The position numbers were made by a program, and so were the translations under genes. From Sinisalibacter lacisalsi (lineage in GTDB: Bacteria > Pseudomonadota > Alphaproteobacteria > Rhodobacterales > Rhodobacteraceae), in contig NZ_BMGI01000003.1 in NCBI RefSeq assembly GCF_014640115.1, forward strand, positions 434,001-498,000: a stretch of DNA of 64,000 nt, in the 5' to 3' direction. Shown here piece by piece: positions 49,086-58,007 of the stretch. A model generated the notes under the pieces. It ran no database searches. It saw nothing but the letters and a program-made list of their open reading frames with translations, and had not been told where the DNA came from. Position 1 is the stretch's first letter, and each line of letters opens with the position of its first letter.

Positions 49086-50663
49086 ATGGCGAAGATTGCC
49101 TTCATCCTCCTGGTTCACAAGGATCCTAAGGCGATCATCAACCAGGCGCAGCGCCTGACGGCGGCGGGCGACTACATTTCGATTCACTTCGATGCGCGCG
49201 CGTCAAAAGCGGATTATGACATGATCCGCGGCGCGCTCGCCGACAACCCCGCGGTGACGTTTTCGCGGCGGCGGATCAAGTGCGGCTGGGGCGAATGGTC
49301 GCTCGTCGAGGGCACGCTGGAAGCCGTGAAGGCGGCGGCGGAGGCGTTTCCGCGCGCCACGCATTTCTACATGGTCTCGGGCGATTGCATGTCGATCAAG
49401 TCGGCCGAGTTCGCGCATGACTTTCTCGATGCCGAAGACGTCGACTACATCGAGAGCTTCGACTTTTTCGAGAGCGACTGGATCAAGACCGGCTTCAAGG
49501 AAGAGCGGCTGGTCTATCGCCACTGGTTCAACGAACGCACGCAGAAGCGGTTGTTCTACACCGCCTTCGATATTCAGAAGAAGCTTGGGCTCACCCGCCG
49601 GATTCCCGATGATCTGCAGATCATGATCGGCTCGCAATGGTGGTGCCTGAGGCGGCGCACGATCGAGTGGATCCTCGATTTTGCCACGCGGCGGCGCGAC
49701 GTGATGCGGTTTTTCCGCACCACCTGGATTCCGGACGAGACGTTCTTCCAGACCCTCGTGCGCCACATGGTGCCGAGCGAGGAAATCCGCGCGCGCACGC
49801 TCACCTTCCTGATGTTCACCGACTACGGCATGCCGGTGACCTTCTACAACGACCACTACGACATGCTGCTCAGCCAGGATTACCTGTTCGCGCGCAAGAT
49901 CAGCCCCGAGGCGCACGAGCTCAAGCGCCGGCTCGGCGCGCTCTATGCCGCCGAGGGAGTGGAGTTCAAGATCTCCAACGAGGGGCGCTCGCTGTTCGGG
50001 TTCCTCACCGGACGGGGGCGAATCGGGCAACGCTTCGCGCCGCGGTTCTGGGAGGCGGAATCGACGCTCGGGCGCGAGCGTGAGCTGCTCATCGTGGTGG
50101 CCAAGAAATGGCACGTGGGCAAGCGGCTGCTCAACCGCATCCGGCAGGTGACCAACGTGCCGATCATCGAATACCTGTTCGACGAGGACTCCACGCCGCT
50201 GCCCGATCTCGGCGGCATCCAGTCGACGCTGGAGAAGCGCACCCGCCACCGCCGCGCGCTGATGCGGATGCTGTTCGACTATTTCGAGACCGACCGGCTC
50301 GCCATCGCGATGGACCCCAACAACATGGACCTTTTGCGCGATTTCTACTCCGACCGGTCGACCACGCGGCTTTTGGAGATCGAGAGCGAGTTCTCCGACG
50401 ATTGGATCACCGGCCACGCCCAGCGGGTCGGGCTCGCGGGGGAGCGCACGCCGGCGGATGCGATGGAGCGGCTGCTGCCGACGATCCGGGCCGATTTCTA
50501 CTTCGAGAGCGATCGCATCCGCGACGCGGGTTTCGAGAACGCCGAAATCATGAGAGAAAGCGCCAATCCGGAGGAAAACGCGGTGGCCCTTGCCAAGTTT
50601 CTCTCGATCCCCGAAGAACGGGCGCTGGAGATTGCACGAACCGAGCACCTGTTTGCCGATTAG
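49086..50663 (+). CDS. Core-2/I-branching-type glycosyltransferase with DUF5928-like C-terminus
   Basis: A 525-residue protein. Residues about 1-270 form the GT14 beta-1,6-N-acetylglucosaminyltransferase-like domain: IAFILLVHKDPKAIINQAQR, the donor-site IHFDARAS strand, HFYMVSGDCMSIKS, GSQWWCLRRRTIEWI, and WIPDETFFQTL whose Glu is the expected catalytic base. Residues about 300-525 are a second domain found with it in Rhodobacteraceae, rich in acidic residues (IIEYLFDEDSTPLPDLGG, FDYFETDRLAIAMDPNN), of unknown activity. It faces the sulfotransferase gene across 157 bases and lies 8 bases upstream of a HIT gene. Confidence 0.85.
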   Translation: MAKIAFILLVHKDPKAIINQAQRLTAAGDYISIHFDARASKADYDMIRGALADNPAVTFSRRRIKCGWGEWSLVEGTLEAVKAAAEAFPRATHFYMVSGDCMSIKSAEFAHDFLDAEDVDYIESFDFFESDWIKTGFKEERLVYRHWFNERTQKRLFYTAFDIQKKLGLTRRIPDDLQIMIGSQWWCLRRRTIEWILDFATRRRDVMRFFRTTWIPDETFFQTLVRHMVPSEEIRARTLTFLMFTDYGMPVTFYNDHYDMLLSQDYLFARKISPEAHELKRRLGALYAAEGVEFKISNEGRSLFGFLTGRGRIGQRFAPRFWEAESTLGRERELLIVVAKKWHVGKRLLNRIRQVTNVPIIEYLFDEDSTPLPDLGGIQSTLEKRTRHRRALMRMLFDYFETDRLAIAMDPNNMDLLRDFYSDRSTTRLLEIESEFSDDWITGHAQRVGLAGERTPADAMERLLPTIRADFYFESDRIRDAGFENAEIMRESANPEENAVALAKFLSIPEERALEIARTEHLFAD

Positions 50664-50671
50664 GAGACGCC

Positions 50672-51052
50672 ATGGCCTACGATTACGATACCGGGAACAT
50701 CTTCGCGAAGATCCTGCGCGGCGAGATTCCGAACGATACCGTGCTCGAGACCGAGCATAGCCTCGCCTTCAACGATATCGGCCCGCAGGCGCCCGTGCAT
50801 GTGCTGGTGATCCCGAAGGGGCCTTACGTGAACTGGGACCATTTCATCACCGGGGCAAGCGCGGAAGAAATAGCCGACTACGCCCGGGCGATCCACGCGG
50901 TGGTCGGAAAGCTGGGGCTGGAGCCGGGCGAAGGCGGGCAGGGCTACCGGCTGATCATGAACGCGGGCGAGGCCGGGGTGCAGGAGGTGCCGCACCTGCA
51001 TGCGCATATCCTTTCGGGCCGGCCGCTTGGCAAACTCGTCGCCGCGGGCTGA
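50672..51052 (+). CDS. HIT family nucleotide hydrolase
   Basis: A 126-residue histidine-triad protein with IFAKILRGEIPNDTVLETEH, VLVIPKGPYVNWDHF and the catalytic triad PHLHAHILSGRPLG. It hydrolyses adenosine 5'-monophosphoramidate-type dinucleotides. ATG 50672 follows TAGGAGACGCC, which overlaps the stop of the glycosyltransferase, so it may be co-transcribed; no functional link is implied. Confidence 0.94.
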   Translation: MAYDYDTGNIFAKILRGEIPNDTVLETEHSLAFNDIGPQAPVHVLVIPKGPYVNWDHFITGASAEEIADYARAIHAVVGKLGLEPGEGGQGYRLIMNAGEAGVQEVPHLHAHILSGRPLGKLVAAG

Positions 51053-51121
51053 GCCTGCTTCGGCCTTGCCCGCAAAACCATCCGCGTTATCATGCCGCGG
51101 TGAAACGAACAGAGGCTCGAC

Positions 51122-51304
51122 ATGACCACGCCTGTCCCCGAGACGAAGATCATCGACAAGAAGAAATTCGCCTGCGACGGCGGCGGCCCGGCCTCGGGCC
51201 ATCCCCGCGTCTGGCTCACCATCCCCGACGATCAGGGCTGGGTCGAATGCCCCTATTGCGATACCAAGTATGTCTACGGCGAAGAGATCCGCGAGGCGGG
51301 CTGA
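51122..51304 (+). CDS. Zinc-finger (CHCC) domain protein
   Basis: A 60-residue protein with the zf-CHCC layout: KKFACDGGGPASGHPRVWLT, then WVECPYCDTKYVY. The Cys, His and the CPYC pair are the expected zinc ligands. Its homologues include the NDUFS6 subunit of complex I, and in alphaproteobacteria stand-alone copies are common. Preceded by GAGGCTCGAC. Likely monocistronic. Confidence 0.9.
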   Translation: MTTPVPETKIIDKKKFACDGGGPASGHPRVWLTIPDDQGWVECPYCDTKYVYGEEIREAG

Positions 51305-51482
51305 GGCCGGCAGCCGGGCCGGGATGGTCCGGTGCTGACCGCGCCTCGCGAGACAGGCCGGCAAGATATTGCCTGACCTTGCAGGCGGTCGGGCGCGGTT
51401 TTGACGCATAAGCCGGACAACCGGGATCGAGCGCCGTTCGCCTCGCCGTGACGCGAACGGAAGCCACGAAAAGGACGCGCGC

Positions 51483-54278
51483 ATGACTTTCGGCAAGGGA
51501 TGCCACCTTCACCTGGTCGACGGTTCGGCCTACATCTTCCGCGCCTACCATGCCTTGCCGCCGCTCACGCGCAAATCCGACGGGTTGCCGATCGGGGCCG
51601 TTGCAGGTTTCTGCAACATGCTGTTCAAGCAGGTGGAAGACTCGAAGGGCGATGATGCGCCCACGCATGTCGCGGTGATCTTCGACCATTCCGGCAAGAG
51701 CTTCCGCAACGAGATCTACCCCGCTTACAAGGCCAACCGCCCGCCCGCGCCCGAAGACCTGGTGCCGCAGTTCCCGCTCACCCGCGACGCCACCCGCGCC
51801 TTCAATATCGCCTGCATCGAGAAGGAGGGGTTCGAGGCCGACGACATCATCGCCACGCTCGCCCGCGAGGCGCGCGAAGCCGGCGGGCGGGTGACGATCA
51901 TCTCGTCCGACAAGGACCTGATGCAGCTCGTCGGCGGCGGCGTCGAGATGCTGGAACCGATGAAGGGCGTGCGCATCGACAACGAGGGCGTGGAAGCGAA
52001 GTTCGGCGTCGGCCCCGAGCGGGTGGTCGATGTGCAGGCGCTGGCGGGCGACAGCGTCGACAACGTGCCCGGCGCGCCGGGGATCGGGATCAAGACGGCG
52101 GCGCTGCTCATCAACGAATACGGTGATCTCGAAACCCTGCTCGAGCGGGCCGGCGAGATCAAGCAGCCCAAGCGCCGGGAGGTGCTGACCGGGATGGCCG
52201 ACCAGATCCGCATGAGCCGCGAGCTGGTGCGCCTCGATGAAAACGTCGCGCTCGATTTCAGCCTCGATGACCTCGAGTTGCGCGATCCCGACCCGGAGGT
52301 GCTGCTGCCCTTCCTCGCGGCGATGGAATTCCGGTCCCTGACCAAGCGGATCGCCGATACGCTCGGGGTGGACAGCGCCGATATTCCCGCGCCTGCCCCC
52401 GCTGAGGACACCCCGGAAGCGCCCGGCCTGCCGCCGATCGACCCCGACCTTTACGAGCGCGTCGACAGCATGGAGGCGCTCGCGCGCTGGGTCGCGGCGA
52501 TCCATGAGCGCGGATACGTGGCGGTGGACACCGAAACCACCTCGCTCGACGAGATGCAGGCGGAGCTTGTCGGGATTTCGCTCTGCGTCGAGCCGGGCGC
52601 GGCGTGCTACATCCCGCTTGGCCACAAGAAGGGCGGGGCGGATGATCTGTTCGGCTCCGATGCGCTGGCCGAGGGGCAGTTGCCGCTGGCGGGGGTTCTC
52701 GCCCTGCTGGGGCCGGTGCTGGAAGATCCCGCCGTGCTCAAGATCGGCCAGAACATCAAGTATGACGCCAAGATTTTCGCGCGCCATGGCGTTGCGGTTG
52801 CCCCGATCGACGACACCATGCTGATGAGCTACGCGCTCTACTCGGGGCTTCACAACCACGGCATGGATGCGCTTTCGCAGCGCTACCTCGGGCATGCGCC
52901 GATCCCGATCAAGAGCCTGCTGGGCAGCGGCAAATCGGCGATCACCTTCGACCGGGTCGAAATGGATACGGCGGTGCGCTATGCCGCCGAAGACGCCGAT
53001 ATCACCCTGCGCCTGTGGCAGTTGTTCAAGCCGCAGCTGCACCGCGCAAAGGTTACCACCGTTTACGAAACGCTCGAGCGCCCGCTGGTGCCGGTGCTGG
53101 CCGAAATGGAGATGAACGGTATCACGGTCGACCGCGATACGCTGAGCCGTATGTCGAACGCCTTCGCCCAGAAGATGGCGGCGCTGGAGGCGGAGATCCA
53201 TGAACTCGCGGGCGAGCGCTTCAACGTCGGCTCGCCGGCCCAGCTCGGCGAGATCCTGTTCGAGAAGATGGGGCTGGAGGGCGGCAAGAAGGGCAAGGTC
53301 GGCAAGTATTCCACCCCCGCCGACGTGCTGGAAGACCTCGCCACCGAACACGAACTGCCGGCCCGGGTGCTGGACTGGCGGCAGCTGTCGAAGCTGAAAT
53401 CGACCTATACCGACGCGCTGCAAGCCCATATCAACCCCGAGACCGGCCGGGTGCACACCTCCTACGTGCAGACCGGCGCCAACACCGGCCGCCTCGCCTC
53501 GACCGACCCGAACCTGCAAAACATACCCGTGCGTACGGAAGAGGGCCGGCGCATCCGTGAAGCCTTTGTGGCGCCGGAAGGCAAGGTATTGGTTTCGCTC
53601 GACTACTCGCAGATCGAATTGCGCATCCTGGCCCATGTCGCCGGGATCGAGAGCATGAAACAGGCTTTTCGCGACGGCGAAGACATCCACGCCGCGACCG
53701 CCTCGGAGATGTTCGACGTGCCGCGCGACGAGATGACGCCGGAAACGCGGCGGCGGGCGAAGGCGATCAACTTCGGCGTGATCTACGGCATCTCCGGTTT
53801 CGGCCTCGCCCGCAACCTGCGGATTCCGCGCAGCGAAGCGCAGGCCTTCATAGATCGCTATTTCGAACGCTACCCGGGCATTCGCGCCTACATGGACGAT
53901 ACGGTTGCGTATGCAAAGGAGCACGGCTTCGTCGAAACGCTGTTCGGCCGCCGGATCCACACCCCCGAGATCGGCGCGAAGGGCCCGCAGGCCGGCTTCG
54001 CCCGCCGCGCCGCGATCAACGCGCCGATCCAGGGCACCGCCGCCGACATCATCCGCCGCGCGATGGTTCGCATGCCGGGGGCGATCGCCGATCTGCCGGT
54101 GAAGATGCTGCTGCAGGTGCACGACGAACTGATCTTCGAGGTTGAAACGGCGGCTGTCGATCGGGCCGTGCCGGTGATCCGCGAGGTGATGGAAGGGGCG
54201 GCGGATCCGGCCGTGCGGCTCTCCATCCCGCTGGTGGTGGATGCGGGGCAGGGGGCGAACTGGGCCGAGGCGCATTGA
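51483..54278 (+). CDS. polA: DNA polymerase I
   Basis: A 931-residue enzyme for Okazaki-fragment processing and repair. The N-terminal 5' nuclease domain (about 1-300) has FEADDIIATLAREAREAGG and the AGDSVDNVPGAPGIGIKTA helix-hairpin-helix region. The 3'-5' exonuclease domain retains its acidic pair in VAVDTETTSLDE, so proofreading is likely. The polymerase domain has motif A DYSQIELRILAHVAG, motif B RRRAKAINFGVIYGISGFG and motif C LLQVHDELIFE. All three domains are intact. Single-gene unit. Confidence 0.97.
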   Translation: MTFGKGCHLHLVDGSAYIFRAYHALPPLTRKSDGLPIGAVAGFCNMLFKQVEDSKGDDAPTHVAVIFDHSGKSFRNEIYPAYKANRPPAPEDLVPQFPLTRDATRAFNIACIEKEGFEADDIIATLAREAREAGGRVTIISSDKDLMQLVGGGVEMLEPMKGVRIDNEGVEAKFGVGPERVVDVQALAGDSVDNVPGAPGIGIKTAALLINEYGDLETLLERAGEIKQPKRREVLTGMADQIRMSRELVRLDENVALDFSLDDLELRDPDPEVLLPFLAAMEFRSLTKRIADTLGVDSADIPAPAPAEDTPEAPGLPPIDPDLYERVDSMEALARWVAAIHERGYVAVDTETTSLDEMQAELVGISLCVEPGAACYIPLGHKKGGADDLFGSDALAEGQLPLAGVLALLGPVLEDPAVLKIGQNIKYDAKIFARHGVAVAPIDDTMLMSYALYSGLHNHGMDALSQRYLGHAPIPIKSLLGSGKSAITFDRVEMDTAVRYAAEDADITLRLWQLFKPQLHRAKVTTVYETLERPLVPVLAEMEMNGITVDRDTLSRMSNAFAQKMAALEAEIHELAGERFNVGSPAQLGEILFEKMGLEGGKKGKVGKYSTPADVLEDLATEHELPARVLDWRQLSKLKSTYTDALQAHINPETGRVHTSYVQTGANTGRLASTDPNLQNIPVRTEEGRRIREAFVAPEGKVLVSLDYSQIELRILAHVAGIESMKQAFRDGEDIHAATASEMFDVPRDEMTPETRRRAKAINFGVIYGISGFGLARNLRIPRSEAQAFIDRYFERYPGIRAYMDDTVAYAKEHGFVETLFGRRIHTPEIGAKGPQAGFARRAAINAPIQGTAADIIRRAMVRMPGAIADLPVKMLLQVHDELIFEVETAAVDRAVPVIREVMEGAADPAVRLSIPLVVDAGQGANWAEAH

Positions 54279-54396
54279 CCCGCCACCCGGCCCGAGACCA
54301 CCCGCCGCGCCCCGAACTCGACCAAGGCGCTCTGCCGGTGTAATGAAAAACCGGGATGCGCGCATTGGCATGAGCGTTTGCAGGGGAGGATGGGTG

Positions 54397-55254
54397 ATGT
54401 TTTCAGGCGAGCGGCCGGATGGCCGCCGGGTGCGCAAAGCGCCCAAGGTGCGGTTGTTCATGCCCTACCTGCTGCCACGCAGGGGCGACGCCGCGGTGTT
54501 CTTCGAACAGAAGATCGACATCTCGAAAACCCTTGACTACCTCGAACGCTGGAACAACGGCACACGGCCACCCTTGCGGCTGTTTCACATCTACGTCGCC
54601 GCCGGGGTGCGGGTGATGGCCGAGCGCCCCCGGCTGAACCGCTTCATCGCCGGGCGCAGGCTCTACCAGCGCGACGACATCGCGATCTCGATCTCGGTGC
54701 TCAAGGCGCGCGATGATGACGCCAAGCTCACCGTCGTGAAGCAGACCTTTGAGCCCGACGATGGTATCGTGCAGGTGCGGGCGCGCACCGAGGAGATCGT
54801 ATCCAACGGCCGCGCCCCGGCAAAAACCTCGTCGGAGCGCGAGGTCTCGCTCCTGTTCCGGCTGCCGCGCTGGTTGATCCCGCTGCTGCCCAGGCTCCAG
54901 AAACTGGGCGACTGGCTGAACATCACCCCGGCGTCGTTGCCGCGCAACGATCCGCTCTATGCCTCGGCGATGATCTCGCATCTCGGCTCCATCGGGCTCG
55001 ACAGCGCCTATCACCACCTTTACGAGCACGGCACGCTGCCGATCTTCGCGGTGATCGGCAAGGCGCGCGACGAGGCGGTGGTGACCGAGCGGCGCCAGAT
55101 CGAGATCCGCCCGGTGGTGACCGTGCGCTATACGCTGGATGAGCGCATCGTCGATGGCTATTACGCCGCCCGCTCGCTCGATCTGCTGCAGGACTTCGTG
55201 GAAAACCCCTGGCTGCTCGAGCGGCCCGAAGATGAAGGCCCGGGCCCGCTCTAG
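54397..55254 (+). CDS. Solitary E2 (2-oxoacid dehydrogenase acyltransferase) catalytic-domain protein
   Basis: A 285-residue protein corresponding only to the E2 catalytic domain; no lipoyl or peripheral-subunit-binding domain precedes it. HLGSIGLDSAYHHLYEHGTL is the core strand-helix of E2 enzymes. The family active-site motif DHRxxDG reads DERIVDG (248-254), so the catalytic His is Glu249. A pseudoenzyme or a different acyl-transfer chemistry is therefore possible. GGGGAGGA precedes the start at 54397. No E1 or E3 genes lie nearby. Its 3' end overlaps the opposite hydrolase gene by 4 bases. Confidence 0.82.
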   Translation: MFSGERPDGRRVRKAPKVRLFMPYLLPRRGDAAVFFEQKIDISKTLDYLERWNNGTRPPLRLFHIYVAAGVRVMAERPRLNRFIAGRRLYQRDDIAISISVLKARDDDAKLTVVKQTFEPDDGIVQVRARTEEIVSNGRAPAKTSSEREVSLLFRLPRWLIPLLPRLQKLGDWLNITPASLPRNDPLYASAMISHLGSIGLDSAYHHLYEHGTLPIFAVIGKARDEAVVTERRQIEIRPVVTVRYTLDERIVDGYYAARSLDLLQDFVENPWLLERPEDEGPGPL

Positions 55255-55961
55255 CCGCGCGCGATCTGGTCGAGCAACGCGGCCAGCGCACCCGGGGCGG
55301 CGAGAAAGGGCGAATGGCCGGTGGGCAGCCTGTGGATGTCTGCCGGGTCGAAGCCCGATGACATGGCGCGCTGGTGCGCGGGCGGAATCGTGCGATCCTG
55401 CTCGCAAAGGATATAGCTGCGTGGCACGTCGGTGCTCCGTCCCTTAGCCTCGAAAGGTGCGGCCTGCGGCGCGATCGGTTGCCAGCCGAGCCGGGCGCGG
55501 GCGAAGGCCAGCGCTTCGGGCGGGCAATCGGCGCAGAGGTTGGCCGCGATCGCCGCGTCGGTGAACCGGTAGGAGAGACCATCGGCGGAGGTTTCCAGCG
55601 CGCCCGCAAGGGGTTGCTCCGGGGCCTCGCGCCGCATCTCAATCAACGAGGCGCCGGGACGGGGCACGTAGGCGCAGAGAAACACGAGGCGCGAGATCAT
55701 CTCGGGCGCGATCTCGGCGGCCTGGGCGATGGCGAAACCGCCGGCAGAGTGACCGACGACAATGCTGGGGGCATCGAGCCGGGCGAGGATCGCGCGGGCA
55801 TAGGACGCCAGCGTCACCTCGCCAGCCCGTGTGTTGTCGTCGCCCGAGCCGGGAAGGTCGAGGGCGTCGGCCTCGTGGCCGAGAGCTTCAAGTGCCGGCC
55901 GCACGTCGCGCCAGCACCAGGCACCGTGACCGGAGCCATGCACGAGCAGGAATCGCGCCAT
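55251..55961 (-). CDS. Alpha/beta hydrolase (esterase/hydroxynitrile lyase-like)
   Basis: A 236-residue alpha/beta-hydrolase. The oxyanion turn HGSGHGAWCW, the nucleophile elbow VVGHSAGGFAIAQA with Ser, Asp in the SYILCEQDRTIPPA loop and His in LPTGHSPFLAAP match the salicylate-esterase/hydroxynitrile-lyase subfamily. No signal peptide. The start overlaps the pcaD stop by one base, so the two hydrolases share a message. The substrate is unknown. Confidence 0.88.
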   Translation of the reverse strand: MARFLLVHGSGHGAWCWRDVRPALEALGHEADALDLPGSGDDNTRAGEVTLASYARAILARLDAPSIVVGHSAGGFAIAQAAEIAPEMISRLVFLCAYVPRPGASLIEMRREAPEQPLAGALETSADGLSYRFTDAAIAANLCADCPPEALAFARARLGWQPIAPQAAPFEAKGRSTDVPRSYILCEQDRTIPPAHQRAMSSGFDPADIHRLPTGHSPFLAAPGALAALLDQIARG

Positions 55962-56755
55962 CAGATATGGCCGATCTCGGTGAGGAAGCCCGCCAGCGCG
56001 GCGGCGTATTCGGCCGGCTTTTCGACGCAGGCGAGGTGGCCTGCCCGCCGGATCAGGTGAAACCGCGCGCCGGGCACGAACTCCGTGGTCTCGCGCACGA
56101 GGTCGGCCGGGGTCGAGCCGTCTTCGCTGGCGGCGATACCAAGCGTGGGCAGCCGCAGGCGGGCAGTGCTCTCGATGAGATCGGTTTCGCCGATGGCCTC
56201 CATGCAGCCGATGTATCCCTCCGCCGGGGTGCGCGTAAGCATGTTGCGCACCGCTTCCACGAGGTCTGGACGCTCGGTGCGGCTGTCACGCGAGAACCAG
56301 CGTTCGATGGTGGCATCGGCCAGCGCCGCCACGCCCCCGTCGCGCACTGCGTGCACCCGCTCGTGCCACATCTCATGGGTGCCGATGCGCGCGGCGGTGT
56401 TGGAAAGCACCATGGCGCGCAACAGGTCGAGCCGCTCCGCCGCCAGCCCCTGCGCCACCATGCCGCCGATGGAGAGACCGACGAAGACCGCGTCTTTCAG
56501 CCCGAGGTGATCCATCAACCGAGCCGCGTCCTGCACCAGGTCGCCCATGTAATAGGGGGCCTCCGGGCAGGTGCTGAGGCCGTGGCCGCGCATGTCGTAG
56601 CGCAGAACGCGCAGCCCTTCGGGCAGATGCGCCAGAACGCCGTTCCAGATCCGCAGATCGGTGCCAAGGGCATTGGCGAAGACGACGACGGGCCCGTCGT
56701 CGGGTCCGCTCAACTCGTAATGGACGCGGATATCGCCCAGGTCTGCCATCCTCAT
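55961..56755 (-). CDS. pcaD: 3-oxoadipate enol-lactonase-like hydrolase
   Basis: A 264-residue alpha/beta-hydrolase similar to PcaD, which opens 3-oxoadipate enol-lactone in the beta-ketoadipate pathway. VVVFANALGTDLRIW, RYDMRGHGLSTCPEAPYYMG, the nucleophile FVGLSIGGMVAQGLA and the late GHLACVEKPAEYAAAL are characteristic. Start at 56755 is supported by GGGGAGGT 5 bases upstream; ATG 56749 is an alternative. No other pca genes are in the window, so the assignment to that pathway is by similarity of sequence pattern only. Confidence 0.85.
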   Translation of the reverse strand: MRMADLGDIRVHYELSGPDDGPVVVFANALGTDLRIWNGVLAHLPEGLRVLRYDMRGHGLSTCPEAPYYMGDLVQDAARLMDHLGLKDAVFVGLSIGGMVAQGLAAERLDLLRAMVLSNTAARIGTHEMWHERVHAVRDGGVAALADATIERWFSRDSRTERPDLVEAVRNMLTRTPAEGYIGCMEAIGETDLIESTARLRLPTLGIAASEDGSTPADLVRETTEFVPGARFHLIRRAGHLACVEKPAEYAAALAGFLTEIGHI

Positions 56756-56777
56756 GGCGCACCTCCCCTGTTCGCGC

Positions 56778-56854
56778 TGGCGACCCCTGAAGGACTCGAA
56801 CCCTCAACCTGCTGATTAGAAGTCAGCTGCTCTATCCAGTTGAGCTAAGGGGCC
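56778..56854 (-). tRNA. tRNA-Arg (anticodon TCT)
   Basis: A 77-base cloverleaf on the minus strand: acceptor stem GGCCCCT pairing AGGGGTC, D-arm TAGCTCAACTGGATAGAGC, anticodon arm CTGACTTCTAATCAG with anticodon TCT, T-arm GGTTCGAGTCC, and an encoded CCA. It decodes AGA. Confidence 0.95.
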
Positions 56855-56914
56855 GCTCCCACGTGAGATATCCCCACGGGTCGGCCCCTTGCAAGGTCAT
56901 TCAGAAAAGCCGGC

Positions 56915-57097
56915 TCAGGCGTTTTCGCGGATCTTCTTGGCGATGAACCAGGCCGCGGGGATGGCGACGATGAAACCGGCGATCGAGGAGTAGATGATGG
57001 GCATCATCGTTGCGTAACCCGCCGTGAGCGCGGCCACCATGAACGAACCCGCGAGCGTGGCCCCGACGAAGATGTAGACGAGCAGGAAAAGACCCAT
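56915..57097 (-). CDS. Small membrane protein, paralogous to the one at 57204
   Basis: A 60-residue protein with two hydrophobic helices (about 4-26 and 31-52) ending in a basic tail (FIAKKIRENA). The second half, IYSSIAGFIVAIPAAWFIAK, closely parallels LGAALAGYLSGWPAALLVAR in the protein encoded at 57204-57380, and both share GATLA near residue 12. Unknown function. A near-consensus FNR box lies 67 bases upstream. GAGGGA precedes the ATG by 8 bases. Confidence 0.75.
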   Translation of the reverse strand: MGLFLLVYIFVGATLAGSFMVAALTAGYATMMPIIYSSIAGFIVAIPAAWFIAKKIRENA

Positions 57098-57163
57098 GGA
57101 TTATGTCCCTCTTTTTTGGCGCGATCTCGGCGGCAAAGCTGCGTGGCAGATGCGGCTTTGTCC

Positions 57164-57177
57164 TTGATCCAGATCAT
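57164..57177. promoter_or_regulatory. Probable FnrL binding site
   Basis: TTGATCCAGATCAT matches TTGAT-N4-ATCAA at nine of ten fixed bases. It is centred 73 bases upstream of the small membrane protein start at 57097 and would suit anaerobic activation of that gene. Confidence 0.6.
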
Positions 57178-57203
57178 GCCATCGGCGTGGGAAAACGCCG
57201 GTT

Positions 57204-57380
57204 TCAGCGCATCCGGCGGGCGACCAAGAGCGCGGCGGGCCAGCCCGAGAGATAACCCGCCAGCGCCGCACCGAGGAGCGGCCAGAGGCCCTTGACGCCC
57301 GCCACCAGCGCGACCACGACGAAGACGAAGGCCAGCGTGGCGCCGATCATCGAGCCGAGGAACAGGACCAGCCGTCTCAT
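57204..57380 (-). CDS. Small membrane protein coupled to cytochrome b561
   Basis: A 58-residue protein with two hydrophobic helices and the basic end LLVARRMR. Its start (ATGA, 57377-57380) overlaps the cytochrome b561 stop, so the two are translated together. Similar in length and sequence to the protein encoded at 56915-57097. It may be a small accessory subunit of the cytochrome; this is inference. Confidence 0.75.
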   Translation of the reverse strand: MRRLVLFLGSMIGATLAFVFVVVALVAGVKGLWPLLGAALAGYLSGWPAALLVARRMR

Positions 57381-57859
57381 TGCGGTTTGCGCATCCGGGC
57401 GAGCACGTTCGATTTCAGCACGAAATGCTGGAACAGCGCCCCCAGAACGTGCAGCGCGACGAGGACGAGCACCAGCACCTTCATAACCTCGTGGCCTTCC
57501 GCCGCCAGCTCGGCCTCGGCGAACCACGCCGCTGCGCCGGAAAGCGGCATAAGGATGAGCAGCGCGTAGAGCGAAAGATGGGTGCCGTGCGCGGCGATCT
57601 TGAGGATCGCGGGTTCGTTCGCGGGCAGCGCCGGTGCGCCGCGCCTGAACTTGATGGCGATGCGGATCACCACCAGCACGAGGATCAGCAGCCCGGTGAA
57701 AACATGCTGGGCGATGAGCGGGCTGAAGCCCACCTCCACGCCGTCCTCGATCTTGTCCCAGGCCTCGGCGATGGGTTCGTTCAGCACGAACTGAAGCACG
57801 ACGAGCACGAACACGAGCCAGTGCAGGATGATCTGGGTGCGGGTGTAGCCTGTGGGCAT
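57377..57859 (-). CDS. Cytochrome b561 family protein
   Basis: A 160-residue four-helix membrane cytochrome of the CybB/YodB type. Potential heme-ligand His residues lie in IILHWLVFVLVVLQF (first helix), IAQHVFTGLLILVLV (second), AAHGTHLSLYALLIL (third) and ALHVLGALFQHFVLK (fourth). It transfers electrons across the membrane, probably from quinol, or to superoxide as in CybB. AGGAG precedes its start. The product is presumably made with the 58-residue protein downstream. Confidence 0.9.
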   Translation of the reverse strand: MPTGYTRTQIILHWLVFVLVVLQFVLNEPIAEAWDKIEDGVEVGFSPLIAQHVFTGLLILVLVVIRIAIKFRRGAPALPANEPAILKIAAHGTHLSLYALLILMPLSGAAAWFAEAELAAEGHEVMKVLVLVLVALHVLGALFQHFVLKSNVLARMRKPQ

Positions 57860-58007
57860 GGTGGTCTCCTATCGGGAATGGTCCGTGTCATACGGTCTTG
57901 CGCGCGGTTTCCGTCGCGAACGCTCCCGCGCGGCGGCGCGGCTGTCAAGCGCGCGGTTGCCGCGGCGGGCGGGGAGTGGCAATCTTGGGCGCAACCGAGG
58001 GACGCCC

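Noticed and set aside
51216..54461. A 1081-codon open frame opposite polA
   Set aside because: Antisense to DNA polymerase I, which has all catalytic motifs. The opposite frame is compositionally biased and has no recognisable domain.
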